From Leptodactylus fallax (Eukaryota; Chordata; Amphibia; Anura; Leptodactylidae), in NCBI GenBank assembly GCA_947044405.1, contig CAMRHE010000330.1:1550001-1614000 (forward strand): a stretch of DNA of 64,000 bases, given 5' to 3'. Below the pieces are notes generated by a model that worked only from the letters and a program-made list of their open reading frames with translations, was not told the DNA's origin and ran no database searches. Below are positions 1 to 12,939 of this stretch, one piece after another. The translations under genes were made by a program, and so were the position numbers. How positions within the stretch are numbered: position 1 is the stretch's first letter; each line of letters opens with the position of its first letter.

Positions 1-632
1 AAAAAATGTTTTAACTGTCCTCTTAATCTATGACCCTATTTTGTTACAATTGTGGCAATACCATACATCTGTTTTACTGAACTTAGTATATATTTTTTTC
101 CAAATGTGGGGGGAGGCCACAATCCTTTTATTGCTTATTTAATGCTATGGGATACACAGGGTAATAGTGACAGGCAAACAGTGTTTAATAGGCATATGCT
201 TCTAGCAGAACTGGAGGCCTTTATCATGTCTCCTACTGTAATGCAAACCAATTAGCAACCAGTGATTATGTTGCAGGGTGCCAAGGGGTTAACAGAGTGA
301 CCATCTCCCTTTTTTTAAACTCCCAGGATGCCACAGTTACCCTCTGGGGGTAGTAGGGAGACCTAAAATAACGTCAAACCTAGTCATTTGCTGGAATTGG
401 TTTAGACACAAGGCATCTATCAGGATAGATAATACATGTTTTAATACACGTAACATCCTGTGGCTTCCTGTCCTTCTGATTAATCACCTTCATGTGATGA
501 TTCCAACTTAAGTGATATCATGTTATCGTAACAGCCAACCAAATGTGATGTCAGCATGGATTTCATTTCATGGCAGATGCTTTGGTTGGCTGCTATGATA
601 ATGTCACAAGTAAAAGTGAGAAACCCCTTTAA
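1..632. other. non-coding DNA, no gene seen
   Basis: AT-rich DNA with only short chance reading frames (for example 52-255) that lack any recognisable motif. The last 30 bases run into a dispersed repeat. I see no exon, RNA gene or regulatory site that can be supported. Confidence 0.6.
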
Positions 633-919
633 GGCTAAGTCCCCATGTAGTGAATTGCTGCAAAAAAGTGCAGCAAAAAAGACCATGATGGAAATGCATC
701 GAGTTTTTTTTTCTACAGCATTTTTCACAGAAAGTCCATAGAGTTCTCTTCTATGGACTTTCTGCCCCTATTATACCTATACAGTTTTTAAATTGCAGCA
801 TTTGCGCTGCAGATTTTTTTTTCTGCAGTGTGTGGGTGGGATTAGCCAGAATCCCATCCACTTTGCAGGTAAAGTAAAACACAGCATTTTTTATTTTCGC
901 AACGTGGAGCCCAGTCTAA
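633..919. repeat. dispersed MITE-like repeat, family A
   Basis: The segment opens with GGCTAAGTCCCCATGTAG and closes with ACGTGGAGCCCAGTCTAA, an imperfect inverted pair. The interior has GCAG-rich runs and AGAATCCCATCCACTTTGC. The same ends and interior recur at 19258-19591 and 30238-30547, with fragments at 14440-14627 and 18960-19030. It has no coding capacity and is inferred to be a non-autonomous DNA transposon; the superfamily is unknown. Confidence 0.65.
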
Positions 920-1430
920 AAGACGATCCTGAGAAAATCTGGATACCTTTACTCTATTTTAATAACCTAATAAATTCTAAACTAATACAAACAAAAGTAT
1001 TGCAGTGAAGATTTTATCGGTAAATTAACTAAAAACAAAAATCTCAGGTTTTAGGAAAATGTAATTTTGTGTATACAATACAGTGGATTATGCAATTTCT
1101 GTAATTAATAACAGAGCAAACATCAAATTGCATGTGTGAATTCTGAGCAGAGTGTTAGAAATGTTTATTAAGTGGATTATAGAAAATAAATTCAGTGTTT
1201 ATAAAATTAAAAGAGTAATTTGGGACTGAAACGACTGTTGTGCAATATTCACCAAATGCTGCTTCTATTTCCACACATTTTATTACTTTACAAATATGCT
1301 TGCTATAAACTTACTACTGGTTTCCACTTACTCATGTCTGCCAGATACATTGCACCCTCCTGAAATGACTATTAAGTTATAGCATGAGTCCTTAAATAAC
1401 ATTTTATGTGGAATATTAAACAATTTAACC
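920..1430. other. non-coding DNA, nothing recognised
   Basis: AT-rich sequence without long reading frames, tandem repeats or recognisable element ends. Confidence 0.55.
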
Positions 1431-1620
1431 CCTTAAAGCATACCTCCAATTAGAAAACCACTTTTCATAAATGAATAGTTCAGGTGAATATAAGAAATTT
1501 TGTAACATATCTTATTAAAGAAATCTGTTTGCTGTTCTACTTATAAGGCTGCTCTGCTCCTCCTTCTCTTCACTCAGACTGCTTATTTATATAAAATCCA
1601 TCTCTTTACTGTGTCACATA

Positions 1621-2492
<872 letters not shown>

Positions 2493-2809
2493 TACAGAAC
2501 TCTACAGAGAGGAGTGGAGGGTAGCTAGTTAATTGATTTATTGCCATATTCTGTGCATTGGTAGAGTCTTACCTTGAAAGATAGTAGAATGAAAAGAGCT
2601 CACTCATATTGTAGCAGATTTTAGCAGCAGCAGTTATTTGTTTTTTCCAGCATCCTCCTCCCCTCTCCAGAGACTATGTAAAAAAATAACTGAACATGAT
2701 AAATGGAGAAGAAAACATATTTCTTTAATAAGACATATTACAAAGTTTCTTATATTCACCTGTACTATTGATTTATTTAAAGTTGTTTTATTGGAGGCAT
2801 GCTTTAAGG

Positions 2810-3929
2810 ATTGCCTTATTTTGGACCTGAAGGACCCAGATTACCCTGTGTGCATGGGACCTTTTTGGAATTATTGATCCTCATTAGTAATTTGATTTAA
2901 CTCTTCCTATTCTGGAACACAGAGGACTTAGAAAGCACACTGCATCACACCACATTATAAAAAGGGGGTGAGAAAAGTGGACAGAACCAACAACTCTTTG
3001 ACATTTTCATGCCATAAATTAATTTAGTAAAATATGGTGCAATTCTACACATGCTTATTTAATTATCTATCTTAAAGATAGTCTGAAATGTGCATCTTAA
3101 TAAATTTTGTAAATTGGACACCAGTATACTTCAATTTAAGATTGGCCTATAACATGTCAGTCTTAATTCCCCCATAGTATTTCACAGCAATATTGGCTGT
3201 CAGTGTAACACTGACATGGCCTCAAGGGCAGATACATACCTCTGGCAGGTCAGTGGTCAGGTTCTGAATTGCTAAGCATTGACGTCTTTAATCCTGACCT
3301 TTTCTAAGATTTTTAAGACTTTGGAATAAGAGAGTCTGTTGGTATTTTATATTGCCTGTGGTTTGGGAAACCAATGACAAGTTCTCTTTTTGTTGTTTGG
3401 ACTATTATATGATGCAAAATAAAATGGTTGAAGATTTGCACAACATGATCATGTTTAAAATATGAAACATAACCACAAAGGTGAATTATATTTATAAAGG
3501 TAACGAGGGAATTTATTAAGACTAGAGCTAACTGATTCTAATTTATTAAGGGGTTGCACCTCTTAAAAATTCAAGGGCTCTCCCATGGGTCAGAAGTGAA
3601 ATCTACACTGTCGGGAACTGGCCTAGACATCCTATATCACTCACACCATGCTTGGTCTCCTCCCATTCATAAAAAGTGGCAAGCGGGGAGCAGAAGCGGC
3701 TCATCTTTGATGGAAAAAAGGACCATTGGGAAAGATGCGCCACAACTATTTCCATCTATGCCAGATATGTGGAATATAAGGAATAGTAAATACCCCCTTT
3801 TGTCTATTGCATAGCACACATGTATAAACAGTGCTGCCAAACATTTGCATATAAAGTTGCATCTGACTGCCATTGAAAAGCACATAGTTGTCAACTATGC
3901 TTTTCAATACAGTTGAAAAAAGTATACTA

Positions 3930-3930
<1 letters not shown>
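2810..3930. other. non-coding DNA, no gene seen
   Basis: No motif-bearing reading frame. The stretch 3550-3830 is somewhat GC-richer, but its short open frames on both strands resemble nothing I recognise. Confidence 0.5.
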
Positions 3931-3971
<41 letters not shown>

Positions 3972-4015
3972 GTCTCTATCTATCTATCTATCTATCTATC
4001 TACTGTATGTCTCTG

Positions 4016-4052
<37 letters not shown>

Positions 4053-4123
4053 GTCTCTATCTATCTGTCTATCTATCTATCTATCTATGTCTCTATCTAT
4101 CTATCTATCTATCTATCTATGTC

Positions 4124-4156
<33 letters not shown>

Positions 4157-4171
4157 ATACCTATCTATGTC

Positions 4172-4205
<34 letters not shown>
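3931..4205. repeat. CTAT tetranucleotide microsatellite, about 275 bp
   Basis: Long run of CTAT interrupted by GTCT variants (CTATGTCTCTAT recurs at fairly regular intervals). All three + frames stay open and encode Ser-Ile-Tyr-Leu repeats, which is an artefact of the repeat. The array ends in TTGATCAGGCA, the same 11-mer that follows the second CTAT array at 5525-5630. Confidence 0.97.
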
Positions 4206-4207
<2 letters not shown>

Positions 4208-4403
4208 GATCAGGCAGACTATATTCCGAAAGGGCTTGTTGTAGCTAATGATAGTTGAAGGGCATGCTCAATATGTACAGTATAAACGTTCTGTAAACAG
4301 ACACTAAATGCAGTATAATTCCTTAGGGACTCCTAGAGTGGAAGCATAGATCCCTATAGATAAAATCTTTGCTCGGAAATTATTTATATTATCATATATG
4401 CTA

Positions 4404-5476
4404 CAGTGCTGGCCAAAAGTATTGGCACCCCTGCAATTCTGTCAGATAATACTCAATTTCTTCCAGAAAATGATTGCAATCACAAATGCTTTGGTAATAA
4501 TATCTTCATTTAATTTGTCTTCACTGGAAAACCACAAAAAGAATTGTCAAAAAGCCAAATTGGACTCTATGGTAGGATACCCAGGAAGACCCCACTTCTG
4601 ACCCAGAGACATAAAAAAGCCAGGCTGGAGTTTGCCAAAACTTACCTGAGAAAGCCAAAAACTTTTTGGAAGAATGTCCTCTGGTCAGATGAGACAAAAG
4701 TAGAGCTTTTTGGGAAAAGGCATCAACATAGAGTTTATAGGAAAAAAAAAGAGGACTTCAAAGAAAAGAACACGGTCCCTACAGTCAAACATGGCGGAGG
4801 TTCCCTGATGTTTTGACGTTGCTTTGCTGCCTCTGGCACTGGACTGCTTGACCGTGTGCATGGCATTATGAAGTCTGAAGACTACCAACAAATTTTGCAG
4901 CATAATGTAGGGCCCAGTGTGAGAAAGCTGGGTCTCCCTCAGAGGTCATGGGTCTTCCAGCAGGACAATGACCCAAAACACACTTCAAAAAGCACTAGAA
5001 AATGGTTTGAGAGAAAGCACTGGAGGCTTCTAAAGTGGTCAGCAATGAGTCCAGACCTGAATCCCATAGAACACCTGTGGAGAGATCTCAAAATGGCAGT
5101 TTGGAGAAGGCACCCTTCACATCTCAGGGACCTGGAGAAATTGGCCAAAGAAGAATGGTCTAAAATTCCAGCAGAGCATTGTAAGAAACTCATTGATGGT
5201 TACCGGAAGCGGTTGTTCGCAGTTATTTTGTCTAAAGGTTGTGCTACCAAGTATTAGGCTGAGGGTGCCAATACTTTTGTCCGGCCCATTTTTGGAGTTT
5301 TGTGTAAAATGATCAATGATTTGACTTTTTTTTCATTCTCTTTTGTGTTTTTTCATTGCAAGCAAAATAAATGAAGATATTATTACCAAAGCATTTGTGA
5401 TTGCAATCATTTTCTGGAAGAAATTGAGTATTATCTGACAGAATTGCAGGGGTGCCAATACTTTTGGCCAGCACTG
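4404..5476 (+). mobile_element. Tc1-like transposon, internally deleted
   Basis: The ends are CAGTGCTGGCCAAAAGTATT and its complement. I read the first 109 bases (4404-4512) as an exact inverse of 5368-5476. TA flanks at 4402-4403 and 5477-5478 are the expected target duplication. The element is 1073 bp, about 0.5 kb short; the missing part is the 5' UTR and the N-terminal third of the transposase. Identical long ends suggest a fairly recent insertion or end homogenisation. Confidence 0.92.
4544..5257 (+). pseudogene. Tc1 transposase, N-terminally deleted, one stop
   Basis: The frame keeps the catalytic domain of a DD34E transposase: [12 protein letters not shown] (first Asp), [22 protein letters not shown] (second Asp) and [11 protein letters not shown] (Glu, 34 residues on), ending in the usual Lys-Tyr at 5257. 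The N-terminal helix-turn-helix and GRPR-type region is absent because of the internal deletion. TGA at 4814-4816 replaces the conserved Trp codon of the MFWGC motif, and the frame then continues unbroken. It is non-functional and encodes DNA-transposition protein only by descent. Confidence 0.9.
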
Positions 5477-5524
5477 TAGATTTCAGAATTGGACATAAAC
5501 AAATGGGGGCACATTCATTCACAC

Positions 5525-5570
<46 letters not shown>

Positions 5571-5630
5571 CTCTATATCATATCTATCTATCTATATCAT
5601 TTGCTATCTATCCATCTCCATCTATGTCCA
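5525..5630. repeat. CTAT microsatellite, second array
   Basis: A pure CTAT run from 5525 to about 5568, followed by a degenerate part with CATATCTAT and TCCATC variants. It is followed by TTGATCAGGCA at 5631-5641, as is the array at 3931-4205. Confidence 0.95.
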
Positions 5631-5786
5631 TTGATCAGGCAAATTTTTGTCTTTTTGCTAGATATTACAAATTGTTGTAGAAATAATGGAGCACTGCCCG
5701 CTTCAGTCAAAAAATAAATCCTTCTGGAGGTTACTGTAGCAACGGTATTAAGAAAAAAAAAAAGAGGTCTTTGTGATCACCTTGCT

Positions 5787-5818
<32 letters not shown>

Positions 5819-6407
5819 AGACCCCTGGCAACATCACAATTAATATACGATACAGAGAGAACGAGAGTGGCACTTTGACATTTAGGAGCAACATACAGCA
5901 ACAGCGAGTTTGACAATCTCCGCTTACTTGCTAAGGGCTTTGCTGCAAGACACATAAGTTTCTGTTTGTCTGAAGCACCTGGTGAAATAGACTTAGCCCA
6001 GTCTATGGATATCAGATTTTTTTCTTCTCGAAGACAGTAAACGAGAAAAAAAAATCCATGTAAATGGCAGCTTGAGCAGAATCAATAGATGTGACAGACA
6101 GCAAAATACGAACAGGAGGGATATAATGAATGTGTGAAAGCGTAAACGACCCATGTAACAATGGGCTGGAAGATTACAGGGCACTATATTATTGAGCCGG
6201 CATAACAAATGATGAACTACAGTTCTCTGGTTCAACATTTCTGATATTGGAGAGCTTTGTTCTAGTAATTCTAAGTTGCAACAGCACATCCCTATGCATC
6301 TCAATAGTATGTCTATCGCAGAGCATCTCAGTGGTTTGTCTATCTCAATGCACATCTAAGTCTATCACAACGCATCTCTACGGTATATCTATCTCAATGT
6401 ATGTATT

Positions 6408-6409
<2 letters not shown>
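5631..6409. other. non-coding DNA with a T30 run
   Basis: Contains an A-rich run near 5752-5763 and 30 consecutive T at 5788-5817. The stretch 6290-6400 is a strongly degraded relative of the CTAT arrays (CATCTC and TCTATC units). No gene seen. Confidence 0.6.
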
Positions 6410-6438
<29 letters not shown>

Positions 6439-6512
6439 CTTTATATTATTATTATTATGTACAGTATTTATATACTTATTTATATATTTACTTTATTTAT
6501 TTATATATACTG

Positions 6513-6553
<41 letters not shown>
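6410..6553. repeat. TA dinucleotide and AT-rich simple repeat
   Basis: Runs of (TA)n at about 6412-6437 and 6515-6553, separated by TTATT and TTTATA units. It borders the 5' end of the Helitron; the far end also lies in (TA)n. Confidence 0.9.
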
Positions 6554-6556
<3 letters not shown>

Positions 6557-6759
6557 TATATATATATATAAAAATGAGTTTTTGTCTGTCTGTCTGTTCT
6601 TTATGCGCGACCAAACGACTGGACCGATCCTCACCAAATTTGGCACACATGTACATCAGGTGTCCGGGAATATTTTAGACTGGGTCTCAGCTCTAAAGGA
6701 TGTACTGTTCCTGAGATACAGTATTGCCAAAAAATGACCAGCATTAGCTAATACAAGCC

Positions 6760-7024
6760 TGCAAGTCTTTCACTCATATTCCAACTGCCGTACACATGGT
6801 CACATGTCCCTTATCAGCCAATAAGAGCTCGCAGGCGCTTACTCTCCTCAGGCACATAGGTTTCCATAGCAAATAAGCTATTTATGACCTGTATTAGTCA
6901 ATAGCATTTCGCAGGTCCTTAAATATTCAGTCATATCACATGTATCAGCCAATATAAGTTCACATTTAATTTACCAGGTTTCCATGACAACACAGCCATA
7001 AATAGACTGTACCTATACTAGACT
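6760..7024 (+). repeat. internal Helitron repeat, copy 1
   Basis: About 265 bp that recurs in direct orientation at 8860-9121 within the same Helitron. Shared blocks include GGTTTCCATAGCAA, AAGCTATTTATGACCTGTAT, GTCCTTAAATATTCAGTCAT and AGCCAATATAAGTTCACATT. The second copy serves as an empty-site reference for the hAT insertion. Confidence 0.85.
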
Positions 7025-8473
7025 CAGTGGCGTAACTAGCAATGGCTGGGCCCCAAAGTGAACATTCAACATGGAACCCCCCCCCCCCGGCAACCCCCCC
7101 CCCCCGCACAAACTGCATTCCTGCACACACTATTATGCCCCATAGTGGCCCCTGCACACAGTATTCTGCCCCATAGTGGCCCCTGCACACAGTATCATAG
7201 TGGTCCCTTCATATAGTATTATGCGCACTCCCCGTGTGAAGAATATCGCCTCGCCCAGCTGCCTGGCACGCCTGCGATCAAACTTCTTTCTTAACCTCCC
7301 ACTCACACACCGTGAGTAGACCGGGTCATAGGATAGAACGAAACGAGCGATATAAATTTTATATGTTTAATAACCCAAGTGGGTCGGTATGAATTAATAG
7401 CATATACAGAAATATACAATATTAATACGATCAAGCATAAACATACAAGCAAAAGAGCGATGATACAATACAAAAACAAAAATGGAAATAAAAGATAGAG
7501 AAAATACCGGCATAGGCTCGTAGTCCGTTTCTCTAGGCAACAGCAGAGTTTTGGGCCTAGGGCGCAAGCTTAAGCAAGTTGCATAAAACAATCCTTCTAC
7601 ATGTTGTCCAGAACAAAGGGAAAGGCTTCAGGCCTCAATGCTAGGCCCTCAATGCATTCCTCAGTAGGGCAAGCTCTCTCCTCTTCTCCCAGATCAGAGC
7701 TCCTTACTGCCTCTTTGCTGAATGACCAAAGAATCCAGGTCTCCCACAGCATATGGCTAATGCCCCACCCACCCCTTCCACTCAGGCAGCGCCCCTTCTC
7801 CCTCCTTTGCAGAACCCTTGGAGAGATGGGTGAAGTTAAGGTCACTGGCTTGCTATCCCCCATGCCATCTGGCCAGGGATAATAAAAGTGCCTGGCTATA
7901 GCAAGCCATCTCCCATGAACACGCATAAAACCAGTGAAGCGTATCGTCCCGCAATGTAGACTCAACTAAAGCACCACATTCCAACAAGTGGGGGAAGGAC
8001 TGACATAAGCAAGTAAAACACACTTCCAAGAAAGATATAAAACTGAGGGTCGGTTCATCACACCCCGCTACATCTTCAATGTTGGAACAGATGTCACATG
8101 AGCCAGGTATGCATCGCGACACATAATGACGTTGGACTGGCCCACCGATGTCTGGGACGTCACCAAGGAGGCCCGAAGCCTGCTGAAAAGACCCCAGAGT
8201 ATAATGATAGCAGTGTTTGTGGGGTTCATGGCCCACAGGCCTTACTTACCAATCCCCTCTCCTGCTCACAGCTGCCTCCGCAGAAGGTGAAGCAGCCGTG
8301 AGCAGGAGCGGGGATCGGTAAGTAAATAGGGCCCTTACCTGCTGGTGTTATGCCAGCAGGTAACGGCCTATTAAAAAAAAAAAAAAAAAAAACATCAGGG
8401 GCCCGCCGGGACCCCTAATGTCCCGGGCCCTGTGGCAGCCGCTACCACTGCTACCCCGGTATTTACGCCACTG
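7025..8473. mobile_element. non-autonomous hAT element
   Basis: The ends are CAGTGGCGTAACTAG (7025) and TTTACGCCACTG (to 8473), an 11-bp terminal inverted repeat CAGTGGCGTAA. It is flanked by ACTAGACT (7017-7024) and ACTGGACT (8474-8481), an 8-bp duplication with one mismatch, as hAT elements make. The parallel Helitron repeat near 9113 reads ACTGGACTGCCATACTGG without the insert, which is the empty site. There is no transposase. The interior has GTGGCCCCTGCACACAGTAT repeats and an inserted LTR; without the LTR the element is about 0.6 kb. Confidence 0.88.
7235..8062. mobile_element. solo LTR inside the hAT element
   Basis: The 828-bp block begins TGTGAAGAATATCGCC and ends GGTTCATCACA, with TG...CA ends and short inverted tips TGTGA/TCACA. 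CCCCG occurs on both sides (7230-7234 and 8063-8067), a 5-bp duplication typical of LTR retrotransposons. GATATAAATTTTATATG near 7348 could be a TATA region and AATAAA near 7882 a polyadenylation signal if the LTR reads along +. No internal gag-pol, primer-binding site or second LTR is present, so it is read as a recombined solo LTR. The superfamily (Gypsy or retrovirus-like) cannot be told. Confidence 0.8.
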
Positions 8474-8583
8474 ACTGGACTGCCATACTGGATTTCAGCA
8501 TTCTTAAAAATTGAAATGTTTTTAAACTACTCATGCCCTCTGCAGCAAAATGCATGGCTGCTGCTCGAGCTAATGAAAACTCT

Positions 8584-8683
8584 CAGCAGACCCAAGCCTG
8601 TCTCCAATCTGACAAGATATGTCACAGACAACAGCGAGCTGCTGAAACAACCCAGCAGACCCAAGCCTGTCTCCAATCTGAAA
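8584..8683 (+). repeat. short direct repeat in the Helitron
   Basis: CAGCAGACCCAAGCCTGTCT and the following CCAATCTGA occur at 8584 and again at 8653, 69 bp apart. Confidence 0.85.
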
Positions 8684-8859
8684 AGGCATTGTCAGCCACA
8701 TGCACACAGCTGCACTCTATGTTTCCATGACAGCCAAGCCATTTTTCTTCACTGCTCTAGGTCAGCTTTAAAGGGGCAGGGCGCTGTGGATGACACTGTT
8801 ACACAAGGTCACATGCACACAGCTTTACTCCAGGTTTTCCATAACAACCGATCGCAGGT

Positions 8860-9121
8860 CTTTCACTGATATCCAAACTGAGATACACATGAGCACATGA
8901 CGCTTATGGACCAATGGTAAATCGCAGGTTCTTCAGTCTTGACATACACACCGCTTTACACCTGGTTTCCATAGCAACCAAGCTATTTATGACCTGTATG
9001 AGTCAATACCAGTTCACAGGTCCTTAAATATTCAGTCATATGACGTGCATCAGCCAATATAAGTTCACATTTCAGGTTTCTATAGCAACACAGCCATAAA
9101 TAGCCTGTACCTATACTGGAC
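8860..9121 (+). repeat. internal Helitron repeat, copy 2
   Basis: Direct copy of 6760-7024. It has the uninterrupted site corresponding to the hAT target. Confidence 0.85.
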
Positions 9122-9249
9122 TGCCATACTGGATGTCAAGTGCAAAACTGGCCAATTCTTATGGGGTCACTACTCAAACAAAAAATGAAATATACCCGTG
9201 CGAAGCCGGGTCCTTCTGCTAGTATATATATATATATATATAATCTATA

Positions 9250-10041
<792 letters not shown>

Positions 10042-10042
10042 A

Positions 10043-11631
10043 CAGTGGGGAAAAGAAGTATTTAGTCAGCCACCAATTGTGCAAGTTCTCCCACTTAAAA
10101 AGATGAGGCCGGCATGTAATTGTCATGATAGGTAGACCTCAACTATGAGAGACAAAATGAGAAAACAAATCCAGAAAATCACATTGTCTGATTTTTTAAG
10201 AATTTATTTGCAAATTATGATGGAAAATAAGTATTTGGTCACCTACAAACAAGCAAGATTTCTGGCTCTCACTGACTTGTAACTTCTTCTTTAAGAGGCT
10301 CCTCTGTCCTCCACTCATTACCTGTAGTAATGGCTCCTGTTTGACATTGTTATCAGTATAAAAGACACCTGTCCACAACCTCAAACAGTCACACTCCAAA
10401 CTCCACTATGGTGAAGACCAAAGAGCTGTGGAAGGACACCAGAAACAAAATTGTAGACCTGCACCAGGCTGGGAAGACTGAATCTACAATAGGCAAGCAG
10501 CTTGGTGTGAAGAAATCAACTGTGGGAGCAATAATTAGAAAATGGAAGACATACAAGACCATTGATAATCTCCCACCATCAGGGGCTCCACGCAAGATCT
10601 CACCCCGTGGGGTCAAAATGATCACAAGAACGGTGAGCAAAAATCCCAGAACCACACGGGGGGACCTAGTGAATGACCTGCAGAAAGCTGGGACTAACGT
10701 TAAGTAACACACTACGTCGCCAGGGACTCAGATCCTGCAGTGCCAGAAGTGTCGCCCTGCTTAAGCCAGTACATATCCAGGCCCGTCTGAAGTTTGCTAA
10801 AGAGCATTTGGATGTTCTAGAAGAGTATTGGGAGAATGTCATATGGTCAGATGAAACCAAAGTAGAACTGTTTGGCAGAAACACAACTCGTCGTTTTTGG
10901 AGGAGAGTGAATGCCGAGTTGCATCCAAAGAACACCATACCTACTGTGAAGCATGGGGGTGGCAACATCATGCTTTGAGGCTGTTTCTCTGCAAAGGGAC
11001 CAGGACGACTGATCCATGTACATGAAATAATGAATGGGGCCATGTATCGTGAGATTTTGAGTGCAAACCCCCTTCCATCAGCAAGGGCATTGAAGATGAA
11101 ACGTGGCTGGGTCTTTCAGCATGACAATGATCCCAAGCACACCGCCAGGGCAATGAAGGAGTGGCTTCGTAAGAAGCATTTCAAGGTCCTGGAGTGGCCT
11201 AGCCAGTCTCCAGATCTCAACCCCATAGAAAACCTTTGGAGGGAGTTGAAAGTCCGTGTTGCCCAGCAACAGCCCCAAAACATCACTGCTCTAGAGGAGA
11301 TCTGCATGGAGGAATGGGCCAACATACCAGCAACAGTGTGTGCCAACCTTTTGAAGACTTACGGAAACCGTTTGACCTCTGTCATTGCCAACAACGGATA
11401 TATAACAAAGTATTTAGATGAACTTTTGTTATTGACCAAATACTTATTTTTCACCATAATTTGCAAATAAATTCTTAAAAAATCAGACAATGTGATTTTC
11501 TGGATTTGTTTTCTCATTTTGTCGCTCATAGTTGAGGTCTACCTATGATGACAATTACAGGCCGGCCTCATCTTTTTAAGTGGGAGAACTTGCACAATTG
11601 GTGGCTGACTAAGTACTTTTTTCCCCCACTG
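10043..11631 (+). mobile_element. full-length Tc1-like transposon, copy 1
   Basis: Both ends are present: CAGTGGGGAAAAGAAGTATT on the left and the inverse CCCCCACTG on the right, with TA at 10041-10042 and 11632-11633. The terminal inverted repeats are about 200 bp (to near 10240 and from near 11433) and contain internal direct-repeat type motifs such as AAATAAGTATTTGGTCA. The length is 1589 bp, the normal size. The second copy, 49324-50922, lies inverted about 38 kb away. The transposase is broken. Confidence 0.95.
10408..11470 (+). pseudogene. Tc1 transposase (DD34E), frameshift and stop
   Basis: The start is ATG at 10408 ([14 protein letters not shown]). The N-terminal half has the helix-turn-helix [20 protein letters not shown] and [11 protein letters not shown] loss of about 14 bases near 10700, judged against the copy at 49324, shifts the frame. 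The second frame has the first catalytic Asp in [12 protein letters not shown], then TGA at 10976-10978 in place of the Trp of MLWGCF. The third part carries [11 protein letters not shown] and [11 protein letters not shown] with DD34E spacing. Two independent lesions make it inactive, but the ends could still be acted on by a related transposase. Confidence 0.93.
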
Positions 11632-11633
11632 TA

Positions 11634-11682
11634 TGTATTTATTATATATCTACTGTGTATATATATATATAGATATACACTT

Positions 11683-11723
<41 letters not shown>
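11634..11723. repeat. TA-rich simple repeat
   Basis: (TA)n with TTATATATCTAC and GATATACAC interruptions, joining the Tc1 at 10043-11631 to the DD38E composite; TA is the target of both. Confidence 0.9.
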
Positions 11724-11726
<3 letters not shown>

Positions 11727-11886
11727 TACAGACCAAAAGTTTGGACACACCTTCTCATTCCAAGAGTTTTCTGTATTTTCATGACTATAAAAATTGTAGA
11801 TTCACACTGAAGGCATCAAAACTATGAATTAACACATGTGGAATTATATACTTAACAAAAAAGTGTGAAACAACTGAAAATATGTC

Positions 11887-12939
11887 TTATATTCTAGGTT
11901 CTTCAAAGTAGCCACCTTTTGCTTTGATTACTGCTTTGCACACTCTTGGCATTCTCTTGATGAGCTTCAAGAGGTAGTCACCTGAAATGGTCTTCCAACA
12001 GTCTTGAAGGAGTTCCCAGAGATGCTTAGCACTTTTTGGCCCTTTTGCCTTCACTCTGCGGTCCAGCTCACCCCAAACCATCTCGATTGGGTTCAGGTCT
12101 GGTGACTGTGGAGGCCAGGTCATCTGGTGTAGCACCCCATCACTCTCCTTCTTGGTCAAATAACCCTTACACAGTCTGGAGGTGTGTTTGGGGTCATTGT
12201 CCTGTTGAAAAATAAATGATGGTCCAACTAAACTCAAACCGGATGGAATAGCATGCCGCTGCAAGATGCTGTGGTAACCATGCTGGTTCAGTATTCCTTC
12301 AATTTTGAATAAATCCCCAACAGTTTCACCAGAAAAGCACCCCCACACCATCACACCTCCTCCTCCATGCTTCACGGTGGGAACCAGGCATGTAGAGTCC
12401 ATTCGTTCACCTTTTCTGCGTCGCACAAAGGCACGGTGGTTGGAACCAAAGATCTCAAATTTGGACTCATCAGACCAAAGCACAGATTTCCACAGGTCTA
12501 ATGTCCATTCCTTGTGTTCTTTAGCCCAAACAAGTCTCTTCTGCTTGTTGCCTGTCCTTAGCGTTGGTTTCCTAGCAGCTATTTTACCATGAAGGCCTGC
12601 TGCACACAGTCTCCTCTTAATAGTTGTTGTAGAGATGTGTCTGCTGCTAGAACTCTGTGTGGCATTGACCTGGTCTCTAATCTGAGCTGCTGTTAACCTG
12701 CAATTTCTGAGGCTGGTGACTCGGATGAACTTATCCTCCGCAGCAGAGGTGACTCTTGGTCTTCCTTTCCTGGGGCGGTCCTCATGTGAGCCAGTTTCTT
12801 TGTAGCGCTTGATGGTTTTGGCCACTGCACTTGGGGACACTTTCAAAGTTTTCCCAATTTTTCAGACTGACTGACCTTCATTCCTTAAAGTAATGATGGC
12901 CACTCGTTTTTCTTTACTTAGCTGCTTTTTTCTTGCCAT
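11887..12939 (-). pseudogene. DD38E transposase with one early stop
   Basis: Starting at ATG (complement of 12937-12939, MARKKQLSKEKRVAI) the frame has 350 residues and a single TGA at codon 26, where Arg is expected after QSV. The rest is open: KVSPSAVAKTIKRYKETG (helix-turn-helix), RPRKGRPR, LWSDESKFEIFG (Asp about 157), [11 protein letters not shown] (Asp about 247) and [11 protein letters not shown] (Glu about 286). There are 38 residues between the last two, not 34. The 3' end of the gene (GGYFEEPRI) lies within the terminal inverted repeat. One C-to-T change explains the stop (CGA to TGA). A product starting at Met-32 would lack part of the DNA-binding domain. Confidence 0.93.

Larger units (their letters stand above)
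6554..9222 (+). mobile_element. non-autonomous Helitron carrying nested insertions
   Basis: The 3' end has the Helitron signature: a stem ACCCG/CGGGT around TGCGAAGC (9194-9211), then a short spacer and CTAG at 9219-9222, with T as the next base. The 5' end is placed at TCTTATATA (6554), preceded by A, which fits insertion between A and T, but the TA-rich context makes it uncertain. The region near 6590-6690 (CTGTCTGTCTGTTCTTTATG, then CAAATTTGGCACACA) is typical of this class as I recall it. No Rep/helicase is present. Without the hAT at 7025-8473 and one 8-bp duplication the element would be about 1.2 kb. Confidence 0.72.

Noticed and set aside
3888..4258. Three overlapping open frames of 79-118 codons rich in Ser-Ile-Tyr-Leu
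   Set aside because: They are translations of the CTAT microsatellite, open in every frame because the repeat has no stop.
6247..6678. 143-codon frame rich in Ile and Tyr
   Set aside because: It runs through (TA)n and degraded CTAT repeats into the Helitron; no protein motif.
7597..8301. Open frames of 93-127 codons on both strands in the hAT/LTR region
   Set aside because: They lie in the non-coding LTR and hAT interior; no gag, pol or transposase motif is visible.
10389..11346. Several open frames antisense to the Tc1 transposase (107, 125 and 76 codons)
   Set aside because: They are shadows of the transposase reading frame; the real motifs are on the other strand. The same applies to 49603-50575 and 41251-41864.
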